NCBI RefSeq assembly: GCF_001975825.1
Contig: NZ_MTKN01000024.1
Location: 46,127 to 110,126 of the forward strand
Source of the DNA: [Flexibacter] sp. ATCC 35208
Lineage (GTDB): Bacteria; Bacteroidota; Bacteroidia; Chitinophagales; Chitinophagaceae
DNA length: 64,000 bases
Direction of reading: 5' to 3'
The position numbers and the translations under genes were made by a program. A model generated the notes under the pieces. It was given only the letters and a program-made list of their open reading frames with translations, searched no databases and had not been told where the DNA came from. The number at the start of each line of letters is the position of its first letter. The first letter of the stretch is position 1. Positions 14,778-24,115 of the stretch are shown one piece after another.

Positions 14778-16319
14778 AAGAAAGAAACCATTCTGTTGGT
14801 TACCGTCATCGCTGCGGCCGTGATGGAACTAATCGATACCTCCATCGTCAATGTCGCGCTCTCTCATATGAGCGGGAACCTGGGAGCTACGCTGGAAGAT
14901 ACTTCGTGGGTCATTACGGCTTATGCCATTGCGAATGTGATCATCATTCCTATCACGAGTTTTTTAGTCTTAAAACTGGGCAGAAGGAATTACTATATCG
15001 GCTCTGTCATCGCCTTTACCTTCTTCTCTTTTATGTGCGGACAGGCGTCGAATATCTGGACTCTCGTGGCTTTCCGTTTCCTTCAGGGTATAGGTGGCGG
15101 GGCATTGCTCTCCGTATCACAAGCCATCGTGTTTGAGATCTTTCCGAAAGAAAAACGGAATGTAGCCAGTGCGCTCTTTGGAATCGGCGTGTTTGTAGGC
15201 CCCACTATCGGGCCTACACTGGGCGGGTATATCACCGAGTTCTACGACTGGCCATGGATCTTTTATATCAACGTACCGATCGGTATAACTGTTGCGGTTA
15301 TATGTTATGTGCTATTAAAAGAACCACCTACCAAACAGGTAGCTGGAAAAGTAGACTGGCTGGGAATCTTCCTCTTAGCAATTGGCGTAGGATCTTTGCA
15401 AACAGTATTGGAAAGAGGCGAAACGGACGATTGGTTCGAAGCAAATTATATCATCCTTTTGAGCGTGACCGCCTTCTTTGGATTATTACTTTTTATCTGG
15501 TGGGAACTCAAAACCAACAACCCGGTGGTGAACCTGAAAGTATTGAGGAGTAAGAACCTTACCTTAGCGGCTGTGCTTACTTTCATTTCAGGAGTCGGAC
15601 TATTCAGTTCTGTATTTCTGACACCTGTTTTTGCGCAACGACTATTAGGATTCACGCCTACGCAAACAGGACTATTGTTGCTACCGGGTGCCTTATTAGC
15701 CATCGGCGGATTGATGATCTCTGCTACGCTGTTACAAAAAGGCGTTTCTCCTATTGTGATGATTACAATCGGGATGTTGCTCTTTGTTCTCTTCAGCTGG
15801 CAGATGTCGCATTTAAGTCTGAATGCAAGTGCAAATCTGATCACGACCAGTTTGATATGGCGTGCCGTTGGACTGGCTGTAGTGACGGTGCCATTGACCA
15901 CGTTGGCAGTGTCATCGCTGGAGCCACAGGATATTCCACAGGGAGCAGCGTTGAATAATATGATGCGGCAACTGGGCGGTAGTTTTGGGTTGGCGATGGT
16001 GAATACGTACCTGACTAATAGAAATGCAGTACACAGAACCGATCTTGTTAGCAATATTACTGTTGATAATCCAGAGGCTGTAAAGAGAATATCAGATTAT
16101 ACGGGATATTTTATGCAACATGGGTTTGGGGTGTTGGAGGCAAAGCAGAAGGCATTAAAGGTAGTGGATGCTGTGATTACGAAACAGTCGAATCTGATGA
16201 GTTATGATGATGCTTACCTGATGGTAGGAATAGTGTTTTTGTTTGCATTGCCATTGTTGTTACTGGCCAGGAAGCGGAAGGCGGGGATGCAGGTGAAGGT
16301 GGTGCTGTCGGATCATTGA
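14775..16319 (+). CDS. MFS drug efflux transporter, DHA2 (EmrB/QacA) family
   Basis: 514 residues with about 14 transmembrane segments, the DHA2 size. Family motifs: 'MELIDTSIVNVALSHM' in TM1 (motif D1), 'FRFLQGIGGGALLSVSQAIV' , 'GPTIGPTLGGYITEFYDWPWIFYINVPIGI' (motif C plus the WxWIFxINxPIG signature), and a basic C-terminal tail. These proton-driven pumps export hydrophobic drugs, dyes or biocides through the inner membrane; in Gram-negatives they usually join EmrA- and TolC-type partners, which are absent here. The start is set by the operator-overlapped ATG. A fourth copy of TACCGATCGGTA occurs inside the gene (15274-15285), where it encodes the conserved VPIG. Confidence 0.94.
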   Translation: MKKETILLVTVIAAAVMELIDTSIVNVALSHMSGNLGATLEDTSWVITAYAIANVIIIPITSFLVLKLGRRNYYIGSVIAFTFFSFMCGQASNIWTLVAFRFLQGIGGGALLSVSQAIVFEIFPKEKRNVASALFGIGVFVGPTIGPTLGGYITEFYDWPWIFYINVPIGITVAVICYVLLKEPPTKQVAGKVDWLGIFLLAIGVGSLQTVLERGETDDWFEANYIILLSVTAFFGLLLFIWWELKTNNPVVNLKVLRSKNLTLAAVLTFISGVGLFSSVFLTPVFAQRLLGFTPTQTGLLLLPGALLAIGGLMISATLLQKGVSPIVMITIGMLLFVLFSWQMSHLSLNASANLITTSLIWRAVGLAVVTVPLTTLAVSSLEPQDIPQGAALNNMMRQLGGSFGLAMVNTYLTNRNAVHRTDLVSNITVDNPEAVKRISDYTGYFMQHGFGVLEAKQKALKVVDAVITKQSNLMSYDDAYLMVGIVFLFALPLLLLARKRKAGMQVKVVLSDH

Positions 16320-16347
16320 TGAATATGTCTTACATTTAGGTTGCACC

Positions 16348-16989
16348 ATGCAACAGACTAAAAACAATTACGACATCGTCGCCTCGCAATATGACTGGCT
16401 GAGCAAAGTGGTATTTTACCGCTCGCTGGAAAATGCACAGGTGAGTTTATTGAAATATATCCCAGCCGGTAGCCAGGTCCTCATCGTAGGCGGGGGTACC
16501 GGCTGGATTTTAGAAAGACTGGCGCAATTACACCACCATGGGTTACGCATCACCTATGTGGAGCTCTCAGGGAATATGATCACCCTTTCTCAAAAGCGCG
16601 ACTATAAAGAAAATACAGTTGATTTTGTCAACCTCCCTATCGAAGATTTTACCCCCGACCTTGACTACGATGTCATCATCACCCCTTTCTTATTTGACAA
16701 TTTCGTCCCTGAACGGGCACAATCTGTCTTCTGGCAGTTACATAATTCTTTGAAAAAAGACGGTTTGTGGTTATTCGCAGATTTCTATTATGACAAAGAA
16801 AAAAGCCGTTGGTGGCATAAATTGCTACTAAAAATCATGTATTCCTTCTTCAGATTGTTCTGTAATATAGAAGCAAACTCCCTCTTTAACATGGCTACCT
16901 GCTTTGAACAGGGAAAATACGAGGTACTTCATAAGCGTTTCTTCTATTTTGACTTCATTCAGTCAATTGCTTATAGAAAACCGGTATAA
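16348..16989 (+). CDS. Class I SAM-dependent methyltransferase
   Basis: 213 residues. Motif I is 'VLIVGGGTGWILERLAQL' (about 45-62), then 'ITYVELSGNMITLSQKRDY' with the acidic residue that binds the ribose, and 'YDVIITPFLFDNF' as motif II. The N-terminal 'NYDIVASQYDWLSKVVF' resembles UbiE/COQ5-type methyltransferases. Substrate unknown. It ends 19 bp before the ECF sigma factor gene on the same strand; this may be chance, because the sigma/anti-sigma/SusCD unit is self-sufficient. TACATTTA upstream (16332-16339) is close to a -7 box. Confidence 0.85.
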   Translation: MQQTKNNYDIVASQYDWLSKVVFYRSLENAQVSLLKYIPAGSQVLIVGGGTGWILERLAQLHHHGLRITYVELSGNMITLSQKRDYKENTVDFVNLPIEDFTPDLDYDVIITPFLFDNFVPERAQSVFWQLHNSLKKDGLWLFADFYYDKEKSRWWHKLLLKIMYSFFRLFCNIEANSLFNMATCFEQGKYEVLHKRFFYFDFIQSIAYRKPV

Positions 16990-17008
16990 TTACTATTTTA
17001 GTCCCCTG

Positions 17009-17590
17009 ATGTACGCAGCTGAAAATTCTCTCTTACTCCGTGTAGCCAATGGTGACCAAAAGGCTTTTCGTATGCTTTTTGACCAATATTGGGATGGCAT
17101 GTATGCCAATGCGTTGCATTTTACAAAATCGCCGGAATTAGCCCAGGACCTTGCACAGGAGATATTTACTAAGGTGTGGGTCATGCGCGATAAACTTCCC
17201 GGAATTGAGCGATTCGATGCCTGGCTGTACAAGGTAGCGAAAAATATGATCCTGGATGAGCTGCGCCGGTTACAACAAAGTCCGGATTATGCTGAGTTTA
17301 TAGATGCCTATTTTCTGGCTGGCGATCAGGATGCACACCAACCGGCAACGACAAAAGACATTGAGAAACAACTACATGCAGCTATAGATCAATTACCCGC
17401 GCAAATGCAGACTGCTTTTAAACTGAGCAGGTTTGAGGGACTTACCCACGACCAGATTGCACAAAGGATGAACATATCCAAAGTAACCTCCCAGAATTAC
17501 ATAGCACGATCACTGGTAGCTATCAAAAAATACCTTGCAGGGAAGCAAATTGAATTGGGACTGCTTTTACTTTTAATGATAAGGCACTAG
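17009..17590 (+). CDS. ECF sigma-70 factor, FecI-like
   Basis: 193 residues from ATG 17009. Region 2: 'LFDQYWDGMYANALHFTKSPELAQDLAQEIFTKVWVMRDKL'; region 4: 'LPAQMQTAFKLSRFEGLTHDQIAQRMNISKVTSQNYIARSLVAIKKYL', with an unusually hydrophobic C-terminus (LGLLLLLMIRH). This is the Bacteroidota RpoE/FecI group that directs transcription of SusCD-type loci when the partner TonB receptor is loaded. Followed after 80 bp by the FecR-like anti-sigma gene. Just after the stop, ACTAGTATATA/ACTAGTTATA form a 12-bp direct repeat that begins at the stop codon. Confidence 0.93.
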   Translation: MYAAENSLLLRVANGDQKAFRMLFDQYWDGMYANALHFTKSPELAQDLAQEIFTKVWVMRDKLPGIERFDAWLYKVAKNMILDELRRLQQSPDYAEFIDAYFLAGDQDAHQPATTKDIEKQLHAAIDQLPAQMQTAFKLSRFEGLTHDQIAQRMNISKVTSQNYIARSLVAIKKYLAGKQIELGLLLLLMIRH

Positions 17591-17670
17591 TATATAACTA
17601 GTTATAACTTTTCTGAAAAAATTTTCCTCACCGACGGATTACCCCGTCCATTTTTTTCGTCTTTATACAT

Positions 17671-18807
17671 ATGAAGGAATTATTGGAAAAATTCTTGTCC
17701 GACAGCATGACCAAAGAAGAACAGGAGGAATTCCGGGCTTTACTTGCCCGCGAAGACCTGCGTGAAGAGTGGGCTGCGTACATTGAAAAGATCCTGGCAG
17801 AGAAACGTTACGATGATGCGCCAGTCGCTGACCGTAATGCCATCTTTCAGCAAATGATGTCCAAATCACCTGTTTATCCATATCCTATATCAACTTTGCA
17901 CAGGTACGGCTGGTGGGCCGCTGCGGCGGTCCTCCTGCTCCTGTTGGGGGCAGGCACTTTGTGGTTGCAGAAACCTGTGCCTCCACCGGCAAATCTGGTT
18001 GTTGCGGATGTTGCACCAGGTACTACAAAAGCAGTGCTTACGCTGGCAAACGGGCAAACGGTGCCATTGGATAGTGCCGGCGTAGGATCATGGGTGCAGG
18101 GCAATACCAGTGTGCATCAATCTGGTGGGTTGCTGGCCTATTCGGGGGCTGCTACCTATAATGCGATAAGTTATAATACCCTGACCACTCCACACGGAGG
18201 TACTTTTAGGGTGACCCTGCCAGATGGCAGTAATGTATGGCTGAATGCTGCTTCTTCGCTGCGTTATCCTACTTCTTTCAAAAGCTCATCGGAACGACTC
18301 GTAGAATTACAGGGCGAAGCTTATTTTGAAATCGCACAAAATGCGCAACAACCTTTTAAAGTAAAGGTCAATGATCAAACCACGATTGTCGTACTCGGTA
18401 CAAGTTTTAACATAAATGCCTATGCCAATGAAGGTGGTATTGCCACTACATTGTTTACCGGCGCTGTTCGTATGAACCACGGGAATGAGCAGGCTACGCT
18501 GCATCCCGGGCAGCAGGCGCGCACGGGGCTGACAACTATTGAGACGATTCAGAATGTAGATACCGCACAGGTACTGGCATGGAAAAACGGGCTCTTTGAT
18601 TTCCATAATGCCACGCTGCCGGAGGTAATGAGACAATTGACAAGGTGGTATGATATTGACGTCGTATATGAAGGGAATATACCAGCCATCACGTTTGATG
18701 GGAAGATGGATAGACATTTACAATTATCTCAAATTATCAAAATCTTTTCTTACATGAAGTTGAATTGTAGGCTGGAAGCGAATAAGCGCCTGGTAGTACT
18801 GCCATAA
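17671..18807 (+). CDS. FecR-family anti-sigma factor
   Basis: 378 residues. A cytoplasmic N-terminal helical part (1-70) that should bind the sigma factor, one membrane helix 'WWAAAAVLLLLLGAGTLWL' (about 83-101), then the periplasmic FecR domain 'TTPHGGTFRVTLPDGSNVWLNAASSLRYP' through 'ISFNINAYANE..ATLFTGAVRM', and the C-terminal DUF4974 domain 'FDFHNATLPEVMRQLTRWYDIDVVYEG'. FecR proteins relay binding of substrate by the TonB receptor to the sigma factor. The next gene, a SusC with an STN signalling domain, is the expected partner. Confidence 0.94.
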   Translation: MKELLEKFLSDSMTKEEQEEFRALLAREDLREEWAAYIEKILAEKRYDDAPVADRNAIFQQMMSKSPVYPYPISTLHRYGWWAAAAVLLLLLGAGTLWLQKPVPPPANLVVADVAPGTTKAVLTLANGQTVPLDSAGVGSWVQGNTSVHQSGGLLAYSGAATYNAISYNTLTTPHGGTFRVTLPDGSNVWLNAASSLRYPTSFKSSSERLVELQGEAYFEIAQNAQQPFKVKVNDQTTIVVLGTSFNINAYANEGGIATTLFTGAVRMNHGNEQATLHPGQQARTGLTTIETIQNVDTAQVLAWKNGLFDFHNATLPEVMRQLTRWYDIDVVYEGNIPAITFDGKMDRHLQLSQIIKIFSYMKLNCRLEANKRLVVLP

Positions 18808-18864
18808 TTTTCTCAGAAATTTCATTTCATTATTTACCTGAAGCGGCTGACTAAAGCTTCAGGG

Positions 18865-19165
18865 TGGAATGCCTGTGCCTGAAAAAAAGTTACGGACTGC
18901 AATTCGTAAAGGGTATGGACTATAATTACTATGGTGGAAGAAACCGCCACGGACTGTAATTCGTAGCGCATAAATCAATAGTGCTTTATTTCCAAATGCA
19001 TACTATGCCTGAAGCAACCGCCACGGACTGCAATCCCTGACAGCATCATCCGGCATAGCCTTAAAATGCTGAATGTACACGCTGCCACACAAAAAACCGC
19101 TACAGACTGCAATCCGTAGCGGCATAAATCAGTATGGCCTTTTAATTCTGAATGTATCCCGACTA
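18865..19165. repeat. Four degenerate direct repeats between fecR and susC
   Basis: The core AC(G/A)GACTG(C/T)AAT(T/C)C starts at 18892, 18949, 19023 and 19102 (offsets 57, 74 and 79). Shared flanks include (A/C)ACCGCCACGG before the core and GCATAAATCA(A/G)TA plus CTGAATGTA after it. The block fills nearly all of the 398-bp gap upstream of susC. Confidence 0.8.
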
Positions 19166-19205
19166 AAAGAAACATTTCATTAATCAACCAAACCTCTTCA
19201 AATTT

Positions 19206-22200
19206 ATGCAATTCGTTGCTTATTACGAAGCCCTGCGTGAACCAGGGCCCTGGACCAAAATCTTTCGCACTATGCGATTCATCGCCTACTTATTGTTCGT
19301 ATGCTGCCTGCATGTCAGCGCCAAAAGCGTTTCGCAGTCCATCACCTTCACCGGCCGCAATGTGCCAATGAAAACAGTACTGGACGCTATCGAAAAGCAA
19401 ACCGGGTACGTCTGTTTCTCTAACGGCAGTGTACTCGCCAACGCAAAACCTGTGAATGTAGATGCAAAACATCTCGACCTTTCCGTATTCCTGGATCTGG
19501 TACTCCATGACCAACCACTGGAATATACGATTGAAAGCAAAACGATTATCATCAGGAAGAAAGCACCCCTCCCCTACGCCCTCCCTGTCATGGATGCACA
19601 ACCCCTGACCATCAAAGTCACGGGTATCATCACAGATGATAAAGGCGTAGCCCTCCCCGGTGTATCAGTAAGAGTCAAAAACAGCAAGGACGGCACTGTG
19701 ACAGATGCCCATGGCCTATACTCCCTCGAAAATGTAGATGAAAATGCACTACTCGTTTTTACCTTCATCGGTTACACAACGCAGGAAATCCCCGTTAGAG
19801 GAAAACGTATTATCTCCATCAGTCTCACCCCAGCTTTGAACAAACTGGATGAGACAGTCGTGCAGGCTTATGGCGCTACTTCCAAACGCTACAACACGGG
19901 CAATATCGACAAGGTCTCTGCCGAAGAACTCATGCTTCAGCCCGTAGAAAACCCGCTGGCAGCGCTGGAAGGCAGGGTACCCGGTATGATCGTCACCCAA
20001 AGTTCCGGTATTCCTGGTTCTACTTTCAAAGTGGAGATCAGGGGTCGCATGGCATTTGACAAAAACCTCTCTGACGACCAACCTCTCTTCATTGTAGATG
20101 GTGTACCTATGGCGGCCAATAATGGCAAGATCAATAAACTCACTTCTGCTGCAGGTGTACTGCTAAACTCTGGTATCAGCCCTTTCAACAGTATCAATAT
20201 GAACGATATCGCCAGCATTGAAGTACTGAAAGATGCTGATGCGACCGCTATCTATGGCAGTCGTGGTGCGAATGGCGTAATATTGATCACCACCAAAAGA
20301 GGGAAACCCGGAAAAACCAGACTGGACGTAGGTCTGAGTCATGGCATCAGCAAGGTAACCCGCACCGTACCCATGATGAATACACAGGAATACCTGCAAA
20401 TGCGTCGTGAGGCATTCACCAACTCCAACACCGCCATGACGAATGCCAATGCCTATGACCTGCTCGCTTATGATACCACCCGATATACTGACCTGACTAA
20501 ACTCTTCATTGGCAATACCGCTACAACAACGGATGCACAGGCTTCTATAGCAGGTGGTACTGTCAATACTCAATACATCCTTGGCACCGGGTATCATTAC
20601 CAGACCACCGTATACCCCGGCGATAGCCACGAGCAAAGAGGTTCTATGCACATTGGCATCACCAGCAGATCTGATGATAAAAGGTTCAACCTGAACTTTA
20701 GTGGCGGTTATTCTGTAGACCAGAATAATATCCCTGCCACTGATATCTCTTCTGTGATGCAGTTGCCGCCCAACTTCCAGATCTATGATTCACTGGGGAA
20801 TTATGCATGGAATGAAGGAGGGATCACCGCGAAAGATAATCCGCTGGCTTTGTACCTGAACCAAAATTACCGCATCAATACCAGCAATCTGCAAGGGAAT
20901 TTATTGTTAGGCTATAGAATCCTGCCTAACTTAGAACTCCGCACCAGCCTGGGTTACAACAGCACCATTGCCGATGAGCAAAAGAAACTGCCACGTGCTG
21001 CACAGAACCCATCCAAAGGTTCGGCTACCGGCTCATTACAGTTAGGTAATAATCAGTTTAAGAGCTGGATTGTAGAACCACAGATTGAATACAACACGCA
21101 TATCTCCAAAGGGAAACTTACTTTATTGGGCGGCGCCACCTTCAATGCGATCAGGAATAATAGTTTAATGATTATTGCGACTGGCTATACCAGCGATGAG
21201 TTATTAGGCTCACTGGCAGCAGCAGGTACCAACAGCATTTCAACTACCAATAGTAATAACGACTACCGCTACCAGGCTTTCTTTGCAAGGGCCAATTACA
21301 ATTATGACAACAAGTACCTGATCAACTTCACAGGTAGAAGAGATGGTTCCAGCCGCTTTGGTCCACAATATCGCTTTTCGAATTTTGGATCATTGGCAGG
21401 TGCCTGGTTATTTACCAATGAACAATTCCTTTCTAAACAGCAAGTACTGAGTTATGGTAAGATCAGGGCCAGTTATGGATTGACGGGCAATGATAAAATT
21501 GGTGATTATAAATACCTGGATAGCTGGAAAGCGACGAGCTATAACTATACTGATTCGGCATCCCTCTACCCTACTATCCTGTATAATCCCAATCTCCACT
21601 GGGAAAAGAATATCAAGACGGAAGTGGCGATGGAACTGGGTTTCCTGAAGGATAAGCTGCTGACTACTGTTGCCCTGTACCGCAATATATCTTCCGATCC
21701 GCTGGTGGGGTATCCCTTACCCTATGCAACAGGATTCTCATCGATTACGGCGAATCTGAATGGGGTATTGATTGAAAACAGGGGCATTGAAATCTCTATC
21801 AATACTACGAATGTTCAAACAAAAACATTTAGCTGGAATAGTTATCTGAATGTGACAATTCCGCAGAACAGGCTTGTTAAATATCCGAATCTGGCTACCT
21901 CTACTTATGCAAATCAGTATAAGTTGGGCGAGTCGTTGAATCTGATTTACGGTAGTGTTTATACAGGTCTTGATTCCAATGGTTTGTACAGCATCAAAGA
22001 TGTAAATAAAGATGGATTGGGAAATGCCAGTGATTATGGAGTACATGGAAAAACGGATCAGCGGTTGTATGGCGGCCTGTCTAATACTATTTCGTACAAA
22101 GGATTTCAGCTGGATTTCCTGTTTCAGTTTGTAAAACAGACAGGCATGAATTTCAGATCGAATGGATTGTATAACCCTCCCGGTACGATGTACAACCAGC

Positions 22201-22547
22201 CTAAATTATTGCTGGATCGCTGGCAGAAACCCGGGGATCAAAGTGCGAATCAGAAGTATACTTTATCCGCAGGGTCAATTACGGGAACGAGTGGATATTA
22301 TGCGATGATGTTCTCGGATTACAGGTATGGCGACGCTTCTTATATCCGGTTGAAGAATGTGTCCCTGGCATATACCATTCCGCAGGAGGTGCTCAAAAGG
22401 CTACGTATTCTTTCCTGCAGGGTATATGTGCAGGCGCAGAATCTGCTGACGATTACTGGTTATCAGGGAGGCGATCCGGAAACACAGAATTATTTGTACA
22501 TGCCCCCGTTGAGGACGATTGTGGGTGGAATACAACTGAATCTCTGA
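19206..22547 (+). CDS. SusC/RagA-family TonB-dependent receptor with STN domain
   Basis: 1113 residues. N-terminal signal 'MRFIAYLLFVCCLHVSA' lies after a 22-residue lead, an arrangement I recall from Chitinophaga SusC proteins. Order: STN domain (about 45-105, 'VPMKTVLDAIEKQTGYVCFSN'), carboxypeptidase-regulatory-like domain (about 135-210, 'VTGIITDDKGVALPGVSVRV'), TonB plug ('PLAALEGRVPGMIV', 'SIEVLKDADATAIYGSRGANGVILITTK', about 240-345), then the outer-membrane barrel ending in 'GGIQLNL'. It imports glycans, peptides or siderophore-like ligands across the outer membrane using TonB energy. The STN domain should signal to the FecR/FecI pair upstream. The substrate cannot be told, since no hydrolase is encoded nearby. 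Confidence 0.95.
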   Translation: MQFVAYYEALREPGPWTKIFRTMRFIAYLLFVCCLHVSAKSVSQSITFTGRNVPMKTVLDAIEKQTGYVCFSNGSVLANAKPVNVDAKHLDLSVFLDLVLHDQPLEYTIESKTIIIRKKAPLPYALPVMDAQPLTIKVTGIITDDKGVALPGVSVRVKNSKDGTVTDAHGLYSLENVDENALLVFTFIGYTTQEIPVRGKRIISISLTPALNKLDETVVQAYGATSKRYNTGNIDKVSAEELMLQPVENPLAALEGRVPGMIVTQSSGIPGSTFKVEIRGRMAFDKNLSDDQPLFIVDGVPMAANNGKINKLTSAAGVLLNSGISPFNSINMNDIASIEVLKDADATAIYGSRGANGVILITTKRGKPGKTRLDVGLSHGISKVTRTVPMMNTQEYLQMRREAFTNSNTAMTNANAYDLLAYDTTRYTDLTKLFIGNTATTTDAQASIAGGTVNTQYILGTGYHYQTTVYPGDSHEQRGSMHIGITSRSDDKRFNLNFSGGYSVDQNNIPATDISSVMQLPPNFQIYDSLGNYAWNEGGITAKDNPLALYLNQNYRINTSNLQGNLLLGYRILPNLELRTSLGYNSTIADEQKKLPRAAQNPSKGSATGSLQLGNNQFKSWIVEPQIEYNTHISKGKLTLLGGATFNAIRNNSLMIIATGYTSDELLGSLAAAGTNSISTTNSNNDYRYQAFFARANYNYDNKYLINFTGRRDGSSRFGPQYRFSNFGSLAGAWLFTNEQFLSKQQVLSYGKIRASYGLTGNDKIGDYKYLDSWKATSYNYTDSASLYPTILYNPNLHWEKNIKTEVAMELGFLKDKLLTTVALYRNISSDPLVGYPLPYATGFSSITANLNGVLIENRGIEISINTTNVQTKTFSWNSYLNVTIPQNRLVKYPNLATSTYANQYKLGESLNLIYGSVYTGLDSNGLYSIKDVNKDGLGNASDYGVHGKTDQRLYGGLSNTISYKGFQLDFLFQFVKQTGMNFRSNGLYNPPGTMYNQPKLLLDRWQKPGDQSANQKYTLSAGSITGTSGYYAMMFSDYRYGDASYIRLKNVSLAYTIPQEVLKRLRILSCRVYVQAQNLLTITGYQGGDPETQNYLYMPPLRTIVGGIQLNL

Positions 22548-22617
22548 TCTGTGAAAAATTGATAAGATCCTTTACATGCCGCCATTAGTAATTCTCCAGG
22601 CTTAAAAACTAAATTAC

Positions 22618-23973
22618 ATGTTCCGTCGATATTTATTTTTAATCACACTTACACTCGCTGGTTGTACCAAATTCGTAGAAGTAGCGGAGCCAATAGACCA
22701 GATCCCATCCAATGTGGTATTTGATGACGACACCAAAGCTGCTGCTGCCGTAAGAGGCTTATACAGTGTAATGATTTCCGCCTTATACGCACCATTTGGG
22801 GGGAGCCTGAGCGTATGCCCGGGATTGGCTTCTGATGAACTCATTACCACGTCTACCCTGGTCGATTTTACAGACTTCCAGAATAATGCCATCAGCACTT
22901 CCAATTCTAAAAGCGGTTCCAGCATTTGGGGGAATTTATACACCACCATTTATCAGGCAAATGCCGTTCTGCAGGGATTGGAGAATTCTCCCAATGTAAC
23001 ACCTGCAGCGAAGTTATGGATTGGCGGCGAAGCACACTTTTGCCGTGCATTGTATTATTTCTATTTAGTGAATTTGTATGGACCTGTGCCTATGCCACTG
23101 ACCACTGATTATACCACGAATACTTACCTGCCCCGCACTTCCATAGATTCTGTTTATAATTTAATCATTTCCGATTTACAAACAGCGCAAGGTAGTCTGG
23201 ATAATAATTACACGGCCACTGGCAATAGAGTAAGACCCAATAAATGGGCGGCCACTGCCTTATTAGCCCGCGTGTACCTGTATCGCCAGCAATGGCAGGC
23301 AGCGATTGAACAATCTACTGCGGTGATCAACTCCGGTTATTATGCATTAGAGCCACTGAACAATGTATTTCTCAATGCCGGCAAGGAGAATATTTTACAA
23401 CTCGTATCGCCGGGTACCAACCTGTATACATGGGATGCTTATGTATTTGTGAACCTGAAAGCACACCTCGCTTCTAACTCGCTCCTGAACAGTTTCGAAG
23501 AAGGTGATAACAGGAAAACAAGCTGGCTCTCGAAAGTGACGATTAGTAATGCCACCTACTATGCACCTTATAAGTACAAAGTATCTCTCGGAACCGGTAC
23601 TGCAAAAACAGAAAATACCACCTTATTAAGATTGGGTGAACAATACCTGATCCGTGCCGAAGCTTATGCCCATGCAGGAAATATCGCATCCGCCAGCGCT
23701 GATTTAGATTCAATCAGGCACAGAGCTGGCCTGCCACTCATGATGGAAGGTATTACACAACAGGCATTATTAGACACCATTCTGCACGAAAGAAGGATTG
23801 AATTATTCTCAGAACTGGGCCACAGATGGTTGGATGTAAAAAGAAGCGGAAAAGCAGATGCGATCTTCGGTGCAGTGAAATCAGGCTGGACATCGACGGA
23901 TATCTTATTTCCTCTTCCATTGACTGATATACAGCGTGATCCGAATTTAACTCAAAACGAAGGTTATAATTAA
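22618..23973 (+). CDS. SusD/RagB-family nutrient-binding outer-membrane lipoprotein
   Basis: 451 residues with a lipoprotein signal ending at 'LTLAGCTKF' (C16). Family features: SusD-like N-terminal segment 'VFDDDTKAAAAVRGLYSVMIS', TPR-like helices 'WIGGEAHFCRALYYFYLVNLYGPVP' and 'WAATALLARVYLYRQQWQAA', and the C-terminal signature 'LLRLGEQYLIRAEAYAHAG' then 'ILHERRIELFSELGHRWLDVKRSG' and 'DIQRDPNLTQNEGYN'. It caps the SusC barrel and binds substrate at the cell surface. It follows susC after 70 bp. Its last 12 codons are copied downstream (see repeat 23934-24098). Confidence 0.95.
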   Translation: MFRRYLFLITLTLAGCTKFVEVAEPIDQIPSNVVFDDDTKAAAAVRGLYSVMISALYAPFGGSLSVCPGLASDELITTSTLVDFTDFQNNAISTSNSKSGSSIWGNLYTTIYQANAVLQGLENSPNVTPAAKLWIGGEAHFCRALYYFYLVNLYGPVPMPLTTDYTTNTYLPRTSIDSVYNLIISDLQTAQGSLDNNYTATGNRVRPNKWAATALLARVYLYRQQWQAAIEQSTAVINSGYYALEPLNNVFLNAGKENILQLVSPGTNLYTWDAYVFVNLKAHLASNSLLNSFEEGDNRKTSWLSKVTISNATYYAPYKYKVSLGTGTAKTENTTLLRLGEQYLIRAEAYAHAGNIASASADLDSIRHRAGLPLMMEGITQQALLDTILHERRIELFSELGHRWLDVKRSGKADAIFGAVKSGWTSTDILFPLPLTDIQRDPNLTQNEGYN

Positions 23974-24098
23974 AAAATCATTCTGCCGTCTGTAAAGATC
24001 CACTGTGATTCGAACTTAAATCCAAACAAAGGGTATGATTACACTATTCCCTATCACCCTGCGTGATCCGAATTTAACTCAAAACGAAGGTTATAATT
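23934..24098 (+). repeat. Three copies of the susD 3' end
   Basis: Bases 23934-23971 (the last coding bases of susD and the first base of its stop) are repeated exactly, 38 of 38, at 24061-24098, 18 bp before the next ATG. A middle copy at 24004-24041 matches in about 29 of 38 positions. In the distal copy the frame stays open into the next gene, so a longer start would read RDPNLTQNEGYN at its N-terminus. Confidence 0.9.
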
Positions 24099-24115
24099 TA
24101 ACAAAAGCTACTACC

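Noticed and set aside
24035..24115. Longer start for the second TlpA-like gene
   Set aside because: Would place a copy of the susD tail before a good signal peptide; the ATG at 24116 gives a canonical signal sequence.
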